From Melampsora larici-populina 98AG31 (lineage: Eukaryota; Basidiomycota; Pucciniomycetes; Pucciniales; Melampsoraceae), in assembly GCF_000204055.1 (NCBI RefSeq), contig NW_006768794.1:475513-539512 (forward strand): 64,000 nucleotides of DNA, read 5' to 3'. Each line of letters begins with the position of its first letter. Positions within the stretch are counted from its first letter, which is position 1. This document shows positions 46,773 through 58,652 of this stretch, piece after piece. The position numbers and the translations under genes are program-made. Under the pieces are notes generated by a model. It did not search any database, had not been told where the DNA came from, and saw only the letters and a program-made list of their open reading frames with translations.

Positions 46773-46995
46773 AGTTATTGAGCAGGTATAAATAAATTGT
46801 CCATTGTTCTGCGTATCCGTGTCGTTAAGGGTGACATCAGTGAGTCTTGAGTAGAGAAAGAAATGTGGTTTTATGTTTCGCCGAAGTTTAACCTAAACAC
46901 CTGAAGCAGCCCTGACGACTAGCAATGACCGATGTTGGTGTTTATTGGAGTATTCTGAAGGCATGCGGCATTCATTTAGAAGTTTGAGAGAGAAA

Positions 46996-47806
46996 TCACT
47001 CCATTGTAGCATCTTTGGTTTCTACAAGGATAGTTTTGTCGCCGTCGGGAGGGTACCCGCACATGCAAGCGATGGGTTCGTCCCCAGCACTGAACACTGA
47101 TCCATCAGCCCAAAACTTTACTGACATCGTACCCTTGACACATATGTAGTCAGTTCCGTGCGCCATGTACGAGTTCACAGTGCCGCCAGGAGCCGTCCAC
47201 TAAAATACGAGGTGATCAGTGTTCAAGTCATTTTTGGTTCAAAGGAAATCTATACTTGAATGAGGAAACTTGCAAACCTGCACCGTAGACTGCCCGTTAT
47301 ATATAACATGAATGGTCGCTATAAACAGCCACAAGAAATGAGCTGATGTTCATCTCGACCCGCGTGGTCTAATCTGGAATCGTGGTACTTACACCCATCA
47401 TTAAGTGTGAAGTTGTGTCGTATCCGAGCTAAAGTAGGTTGCAGTGTCACGAGTTCCTCCCCCGGTCTCCTGTAAAATGCGACGACTTTAACATGCGATA
47501 AATCAAAGGAACAAGACTTGGGCTCAGCGCTGACCCTATGCAATTTACTCCACCGAGACCGCAAACCAACGGCCTCCATTCCGAGTCCTTGTCGGATAGC
47601 TCGTCGAGATCAATATAAGCTTTCACCACGTCGTCGGTAGGCCTTGGACCGGATAAATTGCGAGCTTCGCATGGAGGAAGGGCTCTCGGCCTCAAAGGGA
47701 CCATAGGTGACGTGGACCGACGGGATATGAAATTTCTTTCAGCTATCACAACAGTTTTGATAGCAGAGAGAATATAGATGGCGGTGATGATATTAGTGAA
47801 AAACAT
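46996..47806 (-). CDS. Small predicted secreted protein (three or four exons)
   Basis: ATG 47806 gives a signal peptide, MFFTNIITAIYILSAIKTVV followed by IAERNF. The supported exons are 47806-47393, 47318-47278 and 47199-46996. The last two joins (GTAAGT...TTATAG and GTTTGC...TTTTAG) are in phase and give STIHVIYNGQSTVQ-WTAPGG and then GTDYICVKGTMSVKFWADGS and CMCGYPPDGD. Inside the first block the frame must shift by one base between LVCGLGGVNC and SCSFDLSHVKVVAFYRRP. Either a short intron (one 50-nt candidate is GTTTGC...CCCAAG) or a frameshift mutation explains it. No family is recognised. Size, signal peptide and the few Cys fit a fungal secreted or candidate effector protein. Confidence 0.6.
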
Positions 47807-48711
47807 GTTGGATCCTCGAAGATGCAGAAGTCTTGACGATAAAAAAATTGAGGAGAGGGAACGAGAGTGAGGAGAATGCAAAAAAGTATCCAAGCGTGAT
47901 GCTTTATATTCCCCGTGAGGTCGTTGACTCGGAGTACAGCGATTTGCCTTGTACAAACACCCAAATCATTCGGGATGAAAAAAAAGGAACTGGTGGGCAC
48001 TGGGCTGTGTACCGCCGGAACAACCTACCTCAACCTACCTCGACCTTGTGGGAATCCACCTCCCAGAGTTTCAAACCCCTATTCAAAAAGTGGTGCCACT
48101 TCACCTGTGCTCCTTCTCGTTTGGGTGTATGTTAAAAAATACTTACCACTAAACATGTGGCGCTGCCTCGCTGGGTCGAAAGCCTTCGTGGTCAGGTGAA
48201 GGGCGCGTTTTTTGGAAGGCCGGGCGCGGCCAGGCGCGATGACTGTTGGCTGAGGCTCGCCCAGATTGCAGGAGGCGCGGGGGCGCACCGTTCGAGTAAA
48301 AAACCGTCGGAATTTGGAGAAACTCTGATGCATTTTCCGTTATTTGATAATCCTTCCCAATATAAACGAGGAAACTGGCGTCAGAGCCGCCTTTGTACTC
48401 ATCATACTTAGTCTTGTGACTAAGAATATTTGTCTCTCCTGACACTTTGTTGTTCTTCTAAGCAAAATCTATGTGGTAAACCTATCTTCCCTGCTAATTT
48501 CAGTCCTACTTTGCTGCAGGTAATGCAGTTTATACCTACCACTTTGATTTTTCTTTCTACTCTCTTTGTATGTTTTGCTGCAAGATAAACACTGTATGGT
48601 GTCTAGGATCATATTGACTATAAGTTTGGATACCATCATTGTGAGCCCCAATCCCTTTGCTAGTACCAAAGGGCTGTAAGATATGATAATGGATGCCAAT
48701 GCAAGGACACC
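47807..48711. other. Intergenic, GC-rich patch at 48155-48300
   Basis: The GC-rich patch (GGGCGCG, GCCGGGCGCGG) contains overlapping open frames on both strands, as expected from base composition alone. No gene recognised. Confidence 0.4.
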
Positions 48712-48732
48712 CCCTGTCAGCAACGCAGCAGC

Positions 48733-49030
48733 CGGTACTGTACTAGTACTGGTACAGTACAGTATAGTACCTAGATTTACGGGTACAGTACCTAGCAGTA
48801 CAGTACCTTAGAGGCCACTACTGTACTGCAGGTCCAATTTTTTTAAAATTTTAGTGAAGGTACTGTACTCGGTATAGTACCGCAGACGTAGGTACCAGTA
48901 CAGTACCGGCCTTGTAAGTATCACAATACTAGGTACAGTACCGGGTATCTTTCCCGGTACTGTAGGTACTTTAATCTAGGTACTGTACTAGTACAGTATC
49001 GCAAAGTACCTAGTATTGAGCCTACCATGG
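48733..49030. repeat. Left subterminal GTACAGTAC/GTACTGTAC array
   Basis: About 300 bp built largely from GGTACTGTAC, GTACAGTACC and TAGTACAGTA words in both orientations. Subterminal repeated motifs of this kind are known binding sites for hAT transposases. The density and palindromic nature are unusual. Confidence 0.85.
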
Positions 49031-49484
49031 TACTTGCCTAGCTTTCGGATTCCGGTTTTGTACATCTTCTCCAAGTACACCTCACCTCAAACGACGAAGA
49101 CCAACAAATAACACGCCACGATCCTTCCACATTGGTAAGTACAATCGCCAATTCCAACAATTTTGATCTATATTGCCCCTCTGTTGCTTCCCTTACTGAA
49201 CCAAAATGTGTTATTCATCTTCAGAAGCGATCTAGACATGGACGTGCGGCAATGGCAACGTGTCAAGTTTCCCTTCGGTCACTTGAGCAGGGGCTCTTTT
49301 GTATCAAACTACTTGAGCAGGGGCTCTTTTGTGGCAAAAAAGTATGGCCACCCCTTCCCCTTTTCCTTTTTAGTTCATTCCTATTTTCAACTTTCACTTT
49401 GTTCATAATCTAATAATAATTACAATCGTCTTTACCCTCTGGACCCATATCAATAGGTTGATCCACTTCTCGCACATCACCATT

Positions 49485-52400
49485 ATGTCCTCCTCGTCTA
49501 CTTCCGGGGTAGCTGATATCCCCAGAGTTCGTCGTAGCTCCCGACCTTCCCCAGCTAAGAAAGCCTCCCAAATGATCAAATTGCCTGCCGACTCCGGTCG
49601 TTCTGTCCGACGCCATGATGAAGACTCTGATACCGACACCTCAGTTTATCAAGCACCTACAAAACGCAAGCGCGATGATCCTGCAACGGATGAAGCTTCT
49701 TCCGATCACTCAAAAGCTTCACGACCTCACCGCAAGCTCAAAAACCCACGGAAATCAACCTCGGGACAACAGTCAAAGAGTTCTCAGAAGTCGAGTTGCT
49801 CTCAACAAGCCCAAGGAAGTCAAATGGATGCAGGTACTAATGGTAGTCAGGCCGTCACCCTCAAGATCAACTTAGTGCAAGACTCCAATGAGGAAAATGA
49901 AAAAGTTGCGAAGAAACCGAAGAAAGAACAACATTACGATAACATCCGTGATTACTTCGATGAAATGGAAACATACATCAATGTAAGTTTCCTTTTGTTT
50001 CCTTTATATCTCTTTGTTGATTGTTTCTTCTATTTCATCTCTTCATAGTCGAAAGGTAAGACATGCACTTGCTTTCCGTGCAAGTTCTGTGGCTTCAAAG
50101 TTTCCAGTGCTCCATCTTTGGCGACAAATCTTTTAGCCCATCGAGATGGATCCCGACAGGATGGCAAGTCGGGCAATCCTGGATGCCTGAAGAGATCAAC
50201 AGCAATTGCTTCTGGCTGTAAACTACCACTCACCGTGTTTGAACAGCGAACTAAAGATGACAACTCGGCCCAAGGCCAAACCTCAATCTTGACTTTTGCT
50301 CAGGTCGTACCCAAGTTTGATCATCAAATACTCAATCAACTCTTAGGCATGTGGGTGATAAGGACAGCTCAACCATGGCGACGAATGGAAGACCCCTATC
50401 TAAGGGCCGCGTTTAGACATGCCAATCCAAACGCCCATCTGTTTGGAAGGACATGGGTAGCTAAGTTCGCGCATGAGGCCTATTTGGACATGCGGTCTTC
50501 TGTTATTGGTGAACTTAAGGTGAGTTCCTTTTTACTTATTTATCTTATTCCCTTTTAACTTCTCAAATTCTATAAGTGACCTGACAAATCACAACTATTC
50601 ATAGTCACTCAAAAGCTTGTTTGGACTCATTCATGATGCATGGACCACCCCGGGTAATCAATATGGATTTTTGGGTGCCAGTGTGACGTTTGTCACTCAA
50701 GATTGGACTTACATCACCAGGCACTTTGCCTTGAAACTCATCGCGTGGCACCATAAAGGCAATTGGCTGGCTGAGCCTTTGATCAATCTCCTCACCAAGC
50801 ACAACCTTCATAAAAAGATAAGTGTTTCATTATTTAACTTATTATAATTATATTCTTCAATTTTTTTCTATTCCAATCTAACTTATTTTGTTTCTTGTTT
50901 CTTTTTTTTCATCTACATGTTAGCTCAAACCCACGATTCAGGCAGCAATAACAACACCCTTGCTGAAGCCATGAATGTACGGCTCACGAAACACTGTGAA
51001 GACCATGGTGAAGTATTGAGGTGGAACCACAAAACTGACCGAGTACAATGCGTGTGTCATAAGCTAGCGCTTATCGTGAGCAGTGGGCTCCAAGCACCAC
51101 CACCGCCCCTCGTCAAATCGACGATGCTTGGTGATTTTCCCATTCCGACAACGACTCTACAATCTGTCCCCGAAGAAGAAGATGGCGATGGTGATGCTGA
51201 GGAAGAAGAGGCTCAAGAGGTCGATGACTCTGATCTTCAGCCTACGCAAGAACGTCCTGGCTGGTATGATGTGATTGATGGGCCTCACGAAGCCCCCAAT
51301 CCTCCGATCGAGCCATTGCCTAGTAATTGCAATGCAGCAAACGCTGTTGACTCACTCATGACAAAGGTAAGTTTAATTCCTCTTACCTCTTTACTTTCAC
51401 TTTATCTCTAAATAAAATATAGGCAATTATCTCTACTAACTTCAAAATATGTCAGCTGGATGTCATAGGACGTAAGATCGGTGGCTCAGCAGTCATGTGC
51501 TCACTTTTTGACGCCGTCTGCCTAGCAATGCTCAAGGAAAAGCTCCCCAGGCCGATTCCAGGATACGGAATCCGTTGGAACATCAAGCTTCAATGCTGGA
51601 AAAGGTTGTACAATGCACGAGAGGTTGGTTATTTCATTACTGACACATCATCTTGGGAATATATTGCTGAATGACAATTCCCTTTATGTCGGTAGGTTAT
51701 TGATCAAATTTTGAAAGAAGATCAGATGGAGCTACCATGCACAGCAGGATCAACCCGTGTGGGCGAAACTCCATTACCTCCAGACATTTACCAACCTCGA
51801 AGGATCTTCAACAAGGTTATGATTTTGCCAGATGAGTGGCGACAAGTGAGAGATTTGATCAAGATTCTACAGGTAAGCCTCGGTTCAGATTGTTCTCATT
51901 AATTTATCACTTTTATCCAACATTAACTTCTCTTCGTAATTTTTAGGAGTTTGAGAACTTGACTAAGTTCTTCGAGCAGAACGGACCAACTGGCTCCTTG
52001 GTCATTCGCGAGTACGTCAAGCTCAAGAAGATACTGCAGAAGAAAATCGACGCAACACAATCCCGTGCCGAGCCATTGTTCCCTATGTATCACGCGATGT
52101 TGGTTCGAGTCAAGGCTTACCTGAAGGAGTCTCTCGAATCCCATACTCTCATTGTAGCGACTATCATGCATCCAAGCCTGCGACTTGACTACTTCAACTT
52201 TGCTTTTGGAGAATCATCTGAAGAATCAAACGTTGCTAAAGAACTAATTGAATCAGCTTACAGCAACAAGAAGGCTGAATTGGACATCGATGGCCCTTAT
52301 GAGCCTATCACGTCAAATTCTAACCGGGTTGTCAATAGCAAAAGTTTAGAAGCGGCTGAAGATGATGAAGAATTCCGCAAGCACAAAGCCAAGAACCGAC

Positions 52401-52832
52401 GCAACACAGCTAACAAACTCAGATCGTACCTGGAGATGGCCGAGGAGCCTTCAGCAGATGTTGTTGAGAATCCTCATCTGGCTTTGGCATGGTGGAAGGT
52501 GGGTCATTTGGCTGTTTGTGTAAATATTGCCAACAAGATGCTGATGATATCGATTTCTTTAGTTGAACTAAGGCAAATACCCGATTTTGAGCTGCCTTGC
52601 TCGTGACTACCTAGCCATCAGCGGGACATCGTGCGCTTGTGAGAGGGGCTTCTCATGCGCAGCTGATATCTGCACCCGAGACCGGAGCTCTCTCAAGCCA
52701 CGAGCAATTGAAAGACTTGTGTGTGGGCGTATGTGGTCAGTGGAGGGTGTTCAGATGAAGGGAAAGTTTGTCAAAGCGGGTGATATTATGACTCAATGCA
52801 TTGCTAATGATGCTGCGTCTTGTGCTAGATAA
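49485..52832 (+). CDS. hAT-family transposase (eight exons, apparently intact)
   Basis: Predicted exons are 49485-49982, 50049-50519, 50605-50821, 50924-51366, 51456-51623, 51696-51872, 51947-52502 and 52573-52832. All phases agree, with no stop, giving 929 aa. Residues 1-165 are basic and Ser-rich (likely disordered, with a nuclear-localisation KPKKEQ). A BED-like zinc finger follows around residues 170-220 (CTCFPCKFCGF ... LATNLLAHRDG). The RNase H-like core has HDAWTTPGNQ (catalytic Asp about 334) and THDSGSNNNT (second Asp about 400), an acidic insertion (DGDGDAEEEEAQEVDDSD) and EFENLTKFFEQNGPTGS, near where the catalytic Glu is expected. The C-terminal dimerisation domain is clear: WWKVGKYPILSCLARDYLA, then ISGTSCACERGFSCAADICT and SLKPRAIERLVCGRMW. 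It would excise and reinsert the 4.69-kb element. Confidence 0.9.
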
Positions 52833-53019
52833 TTGTGACACATCTTTTCTTGATTATTTCAACAATTATACAACAAATATAAATGATTTATGTTTAGTTT
52901 TTCTTTTTTTGATTGTCTTTGGTTTCCTATCTCATCTTAATTACTAGCCTTTCAAAAAATAATCACTTTAGTTTGCTTTCTTTCTGTTTTACTTGAAACG
53001 GTCCATTTGGTGTCAGGTA

Positions 53020-53390
53020 CTTACCAGGTACTGTCAATACCACACAGTGCCTGATCAATACTGCACAGTATCTGCTGAATACTATGCAGTATCAGGTACT
53101 ATACAGTACAGTACCTGCTCTAGGTACGATACTGTACAGTACCTGCTCTAGGTATGATACAGTATAGTACCTAAGTATCGAAGCATGATACCAGTACAGT
53201 ACAGTATCTTGATGTGCCAAATAATACTGTACTCTATGCTGGTTTTCACAGTACCTAAATTGTAGGTACTGTACTCAGTATAGTATCTCCGCACAGATAC
53301 TGTACTGAGTACCTTGATTTCGAGTATTTTAAATATAGGTACTGTACCAGTATCTTCAATACTATACTGGTACAGTACCTGCTGCTGCGT
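53020..53390. repeat. Right subterminal GTACAGTAC/GTACTGTAC array
   Basis: Mirror of the left array: many CAGTACCTG, ACTGTACAGTACC and GGTACTGTACT words in both orientations, leading into the right terminal repeat. Confidence 0.85.
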
Positions 53391-53401
53391 TGCTGTCAGG
53401 G

Positions 53402-53638
53402 TGGCACTTACTTTGTTCCTTAAACTCCTTAAGTTTCAACTAAAACCCTGACAAACAATCCTATTGGGTACGTAGGATTGAAGATATATCTATTTCAAGA
53501 GATATTAGTGGGGTTCAAGTCAAAAAAATTGAGCTAAGATTATAGGCAACTCAAGCCACTTTTTAAGTCTGCTTGGTGCCTAAAAAACACAATGACAGCT
53601 TGTACAAGTGCTTATATATGAGTAAAGTTGGTCTAAAG
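53402..53638. other. Host flank between hAT and CACTA elements
   Basis: Short AT-rich spacer, no gene. Confidence 0.5.
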
Positions 53639-53641
53639 TAA

Positions 53642-54457
53642 CACTACAAGAAATATAATATTTTCTGGGCAGAAAATTAAATTATTGATATACAAAAATA
53701 TTGAGAGGCCAGGAGAAGGGCAAAAAATAAATAAAAATATGCATCTTGTTCCCTGCATTGAGAGCTTCACTCTCCATATTTCCCCGTATTTTTACAGTCC
53801 ATATTGATAAGTGTACTAACAATAAACCTTGATAATCATCCAATTACAACCTGTAACAAGCACTGAAATTTGGCTCATTAGTGTTTAGAGAAACTTTTGA
53901 ATTCTGAAAACACCCATAACTTTGTCAAATCTGCCTCAAAACACTTGATTTTAGGTGCATTAGAAAGCCCAACTCCCGTTCTCAAACTTTCACAATGACA
54001 ATAACTATGTAGCTAGTATGACACACATTCTATGGATCTGTATGTACAAATGTATAAAAAAGATGATATCCTTTTTAGCAGACCAGCATGCTGTGTGGTC
54101 TTATTATGAACTATTTGGAGGACCATTCCAGCTTGCCAATGCACTCAAAATCGAGCGTTATGGCCCGGAATTGAAAAAGTTATGAGTTTTTTCAGAAATC
54201 AAAAGTTTCTCTAAACACTAATGAGCCAAATTTCAGTGCTTGTTACAGGTTGTAATTGGATGATTACGAAGGTTTATTGTTAGTACACTTATCAATATGG
54301 ACTGTAAAAATACGGAAAAATATGGAGAGTGAAGTTCTCAACGCAGGGAACAAGATGCATATTTTTATTTATTTTTTGCCCTTTGCCTGGCCTCTCAATA
54401 TTTTTGTGTATCAATAATTTAATTTTCTGCCCAGAAAATATTATATTTCTTGTAGTG
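53642..54457. mobile_element. CACTA-ended foldback element 2, 816 bp
   Basis: Starts CACTACAAGAAATATAATAT and ends with its complement ...CTTGTAGTG, flanked by TAA at 53639-53641 and 54458-54460. The inverted arms of about 300 bp include TTTTCTGGGCAGAAAAT, a GTGTACTAACAATAAACC block and TGTTTAGAGAAAC. The loop of roughly 200 bp (about 53960-54170) is unique. It is clearly related to 15318-16172 but diverged. It encodes no transposase and would need one supplied in trans. Confidence 0.9.
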
Positions 54458-54845
54458 TAAAAAAAGAACAGGCTCTGAAACCTTCTGAAACAAAGGTACA
54501 AGAGGCTCGCAAAGTGCATTATTTCTGCTGTTATGGATTCAACAAGAGAGAAAAAGAAAAAAATCGACCGTTGAGCACTAAAAAAAAGGCCGTTGACACA
54601 CAATTCAAAGGACATTTTTTTCTTTGTGGAAAAAAAAGGTTGTCTTGCTTGAAATTATGAGGATTGACTTATAATTTATAAGTCACCCGAGCAGCTCTGA
54701 AGCTGCTCGGATGGCTTATAAACAAAACTATAATTTGGGACTCCAGAACATTGCTTAAAATTCATTATAAGTCCAATTTGTTTTAACTTGAACCCCACTA
54801 TTACTGATTAGTTTTGACTATGATCTCAAATATATAAGTGGACGT

Positions 54846-56462
54846 TGTAGTATTTAAAGCTCAACAAGAGCTTTACAACACCTAAGAAGGGATAATCTAC
54901 TACGTGTAATATAGTAGAAGTTGCCTAAAAGCCTGCCTTCTTCAAAGAAATCAGCACAAGGGCACTTGCTGACCACTTTGTGATAACAGAGAAATAGATA
55001 AAGCACCAGAGAAAATAAAGCAATACTGTTGTTAAGTATTCTTCCCAGATTTTAAGCGCAAAAAGTCACACACTATGTTTATTACTAGCAATACTGTTGT
55101 AAGTATTATTCCCAATTAGACTTGTAGTCTTTAACACACGTAAATAAATTTCTCCTTGCTTTGAAGGGGCGGATTTAAGTGATCTTAGTACAAATATAGT
55201 AAATAAATGATGATTTATAACACTACAACAAAGGTATAAGATGCAGAAAAGGGCGCTACAATCCTAAAATCATCAAGGAGTACTTATATCCACATGTAAC
55301 AACTTTTACAACAGTCAACAGCTTCAAAAACCAATCAAATCCGCCTAAATAACCCTAAAAACCATGTAATGACGCAATGTAATGATCTTGTTACTAATGT
55401 ATGATGTAATTTTCACAGCCAAAAGTGATCAATGACGCAATGATGTAATGTACAGCACTTCTTATGATGAATACAGGTGATTTTTTCCTTGTAAACTAGC
55501 TGAAACCCAATTTTTGAGATTACGAATTTTTTCAGATGTGCTCCAATTTTTGATTACTAAAGTGCATCTTGTAGCCCACGTGTTACTGATCATTTCTGAC
55601 ACCTACATGACCTACTTCTGATGAGTGATGAGTAAGATATTGAGTTGTGAAGTTAAGGTTTTTGGTGTTACATGTGACTTGTGACTGTAAATTCGAGATT
55701 CACACCAATTTCTTATTTCCCTTATAACTTTTTACATAAACCTCCGTTACTAATGATTTAAAGGTTGTACATTATGTAATACACTCTTCTGCGTTGAATG
55801 AGCTATCTACCAACTTATTCTGACGTCATTTGACATATGTAATTAGCTGAAAACCTCCATTTTCGACGATTTTCACCTATTTTCTTCACTTTTCACAGCT
55901 GTTACTCTCTTTTTCTTGCTCATGTAATATGACATCATCTTCTATAACCTTAAAAATCCCGGAAAATCCTCTTGGCAACCTTAAATTCCATCACTACCAC
56001 CATTACACAACTAAACTACACGTATAACCCTTGTTTACCAACTTCGAAAAAGTACCTTTCTGCTAATAACTTCTGTTTCCCCTTATCAAACTTGAATATG
56101 AAAATTGTTCCTGTATAATAAACTGTTGTTCTTTCATATTCTAACCTCATGAAACCCATAACTTAATTACAAATAAGCTAAAAACCATTTTCAAACTTTT
56201 ACACCTATATTTTCGAATTTTTCTTATCTTTTCTTTTTCCGTCTCTTTGCAATAACTTTGTAAGTAAACTATGTTGATCTTAATAATAATTTTGAAATAA
56301 GATGACATAATAATAAGCTAATAAGTATACATAAGCCTCTAAGAGCTTCAATTGATCTGAAAACCTGAATTTCGAATTCTCTGCTATATTGAAGTTTGCT
56401 AATAAATTGGTAAAGTAAAGATGATTAATTTTCTTGCTTGATATCATAAATAGATCACCACA
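54846..56462 (+). mobile_element. Full-length copy C of the 1.6-kb TGT...ACA repeat (solo-LTR-like)
   Basis: Begins TGTAGTATTTAAAGC and ends AGATCACCACA, with ACGT on both sides (54842-54845 and 56463-56466). It matches the whole of 61077-62703 in reverse orientation, both ends included. TGT...ACA termini and a 4-bp flank duplication fit a solo LTR. There are no long open frames and no paired second LTR or internal region nearby. A non-autonomous element of another class is not excluded. Confidence 0.75.
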
Positions 56463-56671
56463 ACGTTTTACAGGGATTTGGCTTATGCCACGGGTCACTG
56501 TTGGCTGACAGGTGGAACTGGTCAGGTTCTGAACCAAGGTTATTCTCGAAGACATAATCTACAAATAGCCTGGATATAAATATCACAGGGATCTTGTCAA
56601 CTTTATGTTGCAAGAACAGTGGTACATGACCAAGATGGAGTGTTACTGTCTTGAAACAGGGGCAGTAAAAA

Positions 56672-57671
56672 GGAAAATACTAAACCCAGCCCGGTGCTAG
56701 TCACCCTGACTGCCCGGAATTCGAATTCCAGGCGGTTGTGAACAGCATTTCACCTGTATGGGCATCATTGCAACTGTATAGAACACTGACCACCCTGCCT
56801 GACATCTGTGCAGTCACAAACATGAATTTGCAAATTTGACCACAATTTTACAATTTCATTGACATCTGCTAGATCTGCTATTGAATCCCTCACTTCTCAG
56901 ACACGCCTGCTTCTACATACCTACAATCAAGATTTATTTAGCAGGATTGAACGACTTCAAATCAAACACTCATCTCAGATAACCTAGGACGAATCTTACA
57001 CGCTGAATTATGTGCGGACAAGCAGACAGAGGACTCCAGCTTGGCTTCTGAAGGAAAATATTGATCTTGGTTGATATGTTTGCATTGATCACCATCTATG
57101 AACTTCAATCTGACTCAATCACCACCGTATGCCCCATTCCATCACTCCAATCAATGTTATAGTCTATTACAATGAATAATTGAATAAAGAACCTTGTAAA
57201 ATCAATCAATTTGACGCCCAGACTTTCAATTTTTTGGTCTGAGAAAGGGAAGTACTACACCTTGCCAGAGTTTCCAACGCGGGGTGAACTCGGCCTTCCA
57301 GCAAGTAAGGTATTGAATCCCACAATTGTCATCAATGGCACAGTTAAAGTTGAACTTGGTAGTGGCAATGTGTGAGTTACCTGACAACCAGATTTTGTGA
57401 ACCAGCTATCTTGTTGTATGCATATGGGCAAGGTGCAAAAGCTTGTATGCTGTGACCTTTCACCGCTGCAACCTATCACCTATCTTTTTACAAATCATAT
57501 TTTCAAAACAGGAGAGGGCGGTCACAATAAGATTTTGGAAACAAGAGGGGGCCAGTCACAACATAAAATTCACAAACTTCCCAATTGGGAGAGAGGCTTT
57601 TCGCTAGTGAAATACAGAGTTGATTCCGGGTGGTCAGGGTGAAGAGCACCAGGCTGGGTTTAGTATTTTCC
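56672..57671. mobile_element. MULE-type TIR element, 1000 bp, with 9-bp duplication
   Basis: The left end GGAAAATACTAAACCCAGCC is mirrored at the right (GGCTGGGTTTAGTATTTTCC). The arms extend about 55 bp through GGTGCT..TCACCCTGAC..CCCGGAAT. CAGTAAAAA occurs at 56663-56671 and again at 57672-57680, a perfect 9-bp target duplication, which points to Mutator-like elements. The interior has only short frames (57255-57479 minus, 57397-57642 plus) with no transposase motif. Confidence 0.87.
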
Positions 57672-57680
57672 CAGTAAAAA

Positions 57681-58652
57681 AGGGAGGATAAAAGGAGGAA
57701 ATTTGATAGAATTGGGAGTATACTTACAGATTGGTGGAAATCTAGTGGACGCTTCTTAGATCATAGAGAGTAAAACTTTTAAAGATATGAGTGGAGGTAT
57801 ATCTGGCGACAGATATAACTGGACTTTGGTAAAAGTTGTAGTTCCTTTTTTGGTTTGAGGTAAGAAGGTGAGTTCTTCCCGATTTTCAGGAAGGTTCCTT
57901 CCCTTTTATATCTGGTGAAGCATCTTGGCCAACCTGTGGTTCTTGTTGAATAGTAGCCATGGTGCCCTATTAGGAGGCCCCATCAGGCTAACTCGTGGTT
58001 TGGCCAGATTGGGAACTCCTTTCCTGGTTGGCCAGCTTGTAGTTGTGACTAATTGGGAAGAGACTTGCTATTATGTTTCATTCTGGGTTAACACCACCAA
58101 AAAGACCTCTGGTCTCTTATTGTTTAAGGGTTTTTTCTCCATTGAGTATTCTTTGCTGCGTGAACAGGTCTTGTCTTCTTTCTTGGAAAACAACTCCTGT
58201 ATTTTACTTGAAGGTTTCTCACGGTTGCCTTTGATACTAGGAACAAGATGTCTTTTAATATTTTTTATCTTTTTGTAGTATTTGTTATTTGTAAATTATT
58301 TTGTTACCTTTGATACTAGGTACACGGTTTTCCACTTATCATTTGTGGGATACAAAGTTAAAAGTGGGATTTTTTTCCCAGCTTCCCAGTTTTTGTTTTT
58401 GGCTGTGTTTGGAACTTTCCCATGTTCTCCCAGTTTTAACTTTGTATCCCATAATTGTATATTGATCCAGTCTGTTGTTGTCTTTGAAACTAGACACAAG
58501 TTGTAAAAAATATATCTTGTTTTGTTCTTCTGGCATTTGCTCTGCAAATGCTTGGGGGATGACACCCCCTGGCTGTATTCTTGCTGTACGCACCCTGTGA
58601 GGGTTGGGTACCCAAAAGAGTGCTCAAGGTTCATCAAAATGGGCAAGGAGGG
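57681..58652. other. Intergenic with a small hairpin
   Basis: An inverted pair GGGATACAAAGTTAAAA / TTTTAACTTTGTATCCC (about 58347-58453) may be a roughly 110-bp MITE. A 117-codon frame at 57925-58278 is hydrophobic at its end but otherwise lacks recognisable features. Confidence 0.45.

Larger units (their letters stand above)
48712..53401 (+). mobile_element. Complete hAT transposon, 4.69 kb
   Basis: The terminal inverted repeats are CCCTGTCAGCAACGCAGCAG at the left and CTGCTGCGTTGCTGTCAGGG at the right, extended by GGTACTGTAC. One eight-exon transposase gene lies between them. Both subterminal regions are packed with GTACAGTAC/GTACTGTAC words. I could not identify a perfect 8-bp target duplication (GGACAC on the left and GGCAC on the right are only loosely alike). 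With an uninterrupted transposase and matching ends, this may be an autonomous copy. Confidence 0.9.

Noticed and set aside
48149..48445. Overlapping frames of 84-98 codons in the GC-rich patch
   Set aside because: Open frames on both strands over a GC-rich patch are expected by base composition, and no splice continuity or motif supports a gene.
53500..54806. A larger inverted-repeat element enclosing the second CACTA foldback (GTGGGGTTCAAGT near 53510 and ACTTGAACCCCAC near 54790)
   Set aside because: The match covers only about 20 bp and does not extend, so a bounded element cannot be supported.
57925..58278. 117-codon frame with a hydrophobic end
   Set aside because: No homology recognised, no splice partners, and it is surrounded by repeat DNA and a possible LTR.
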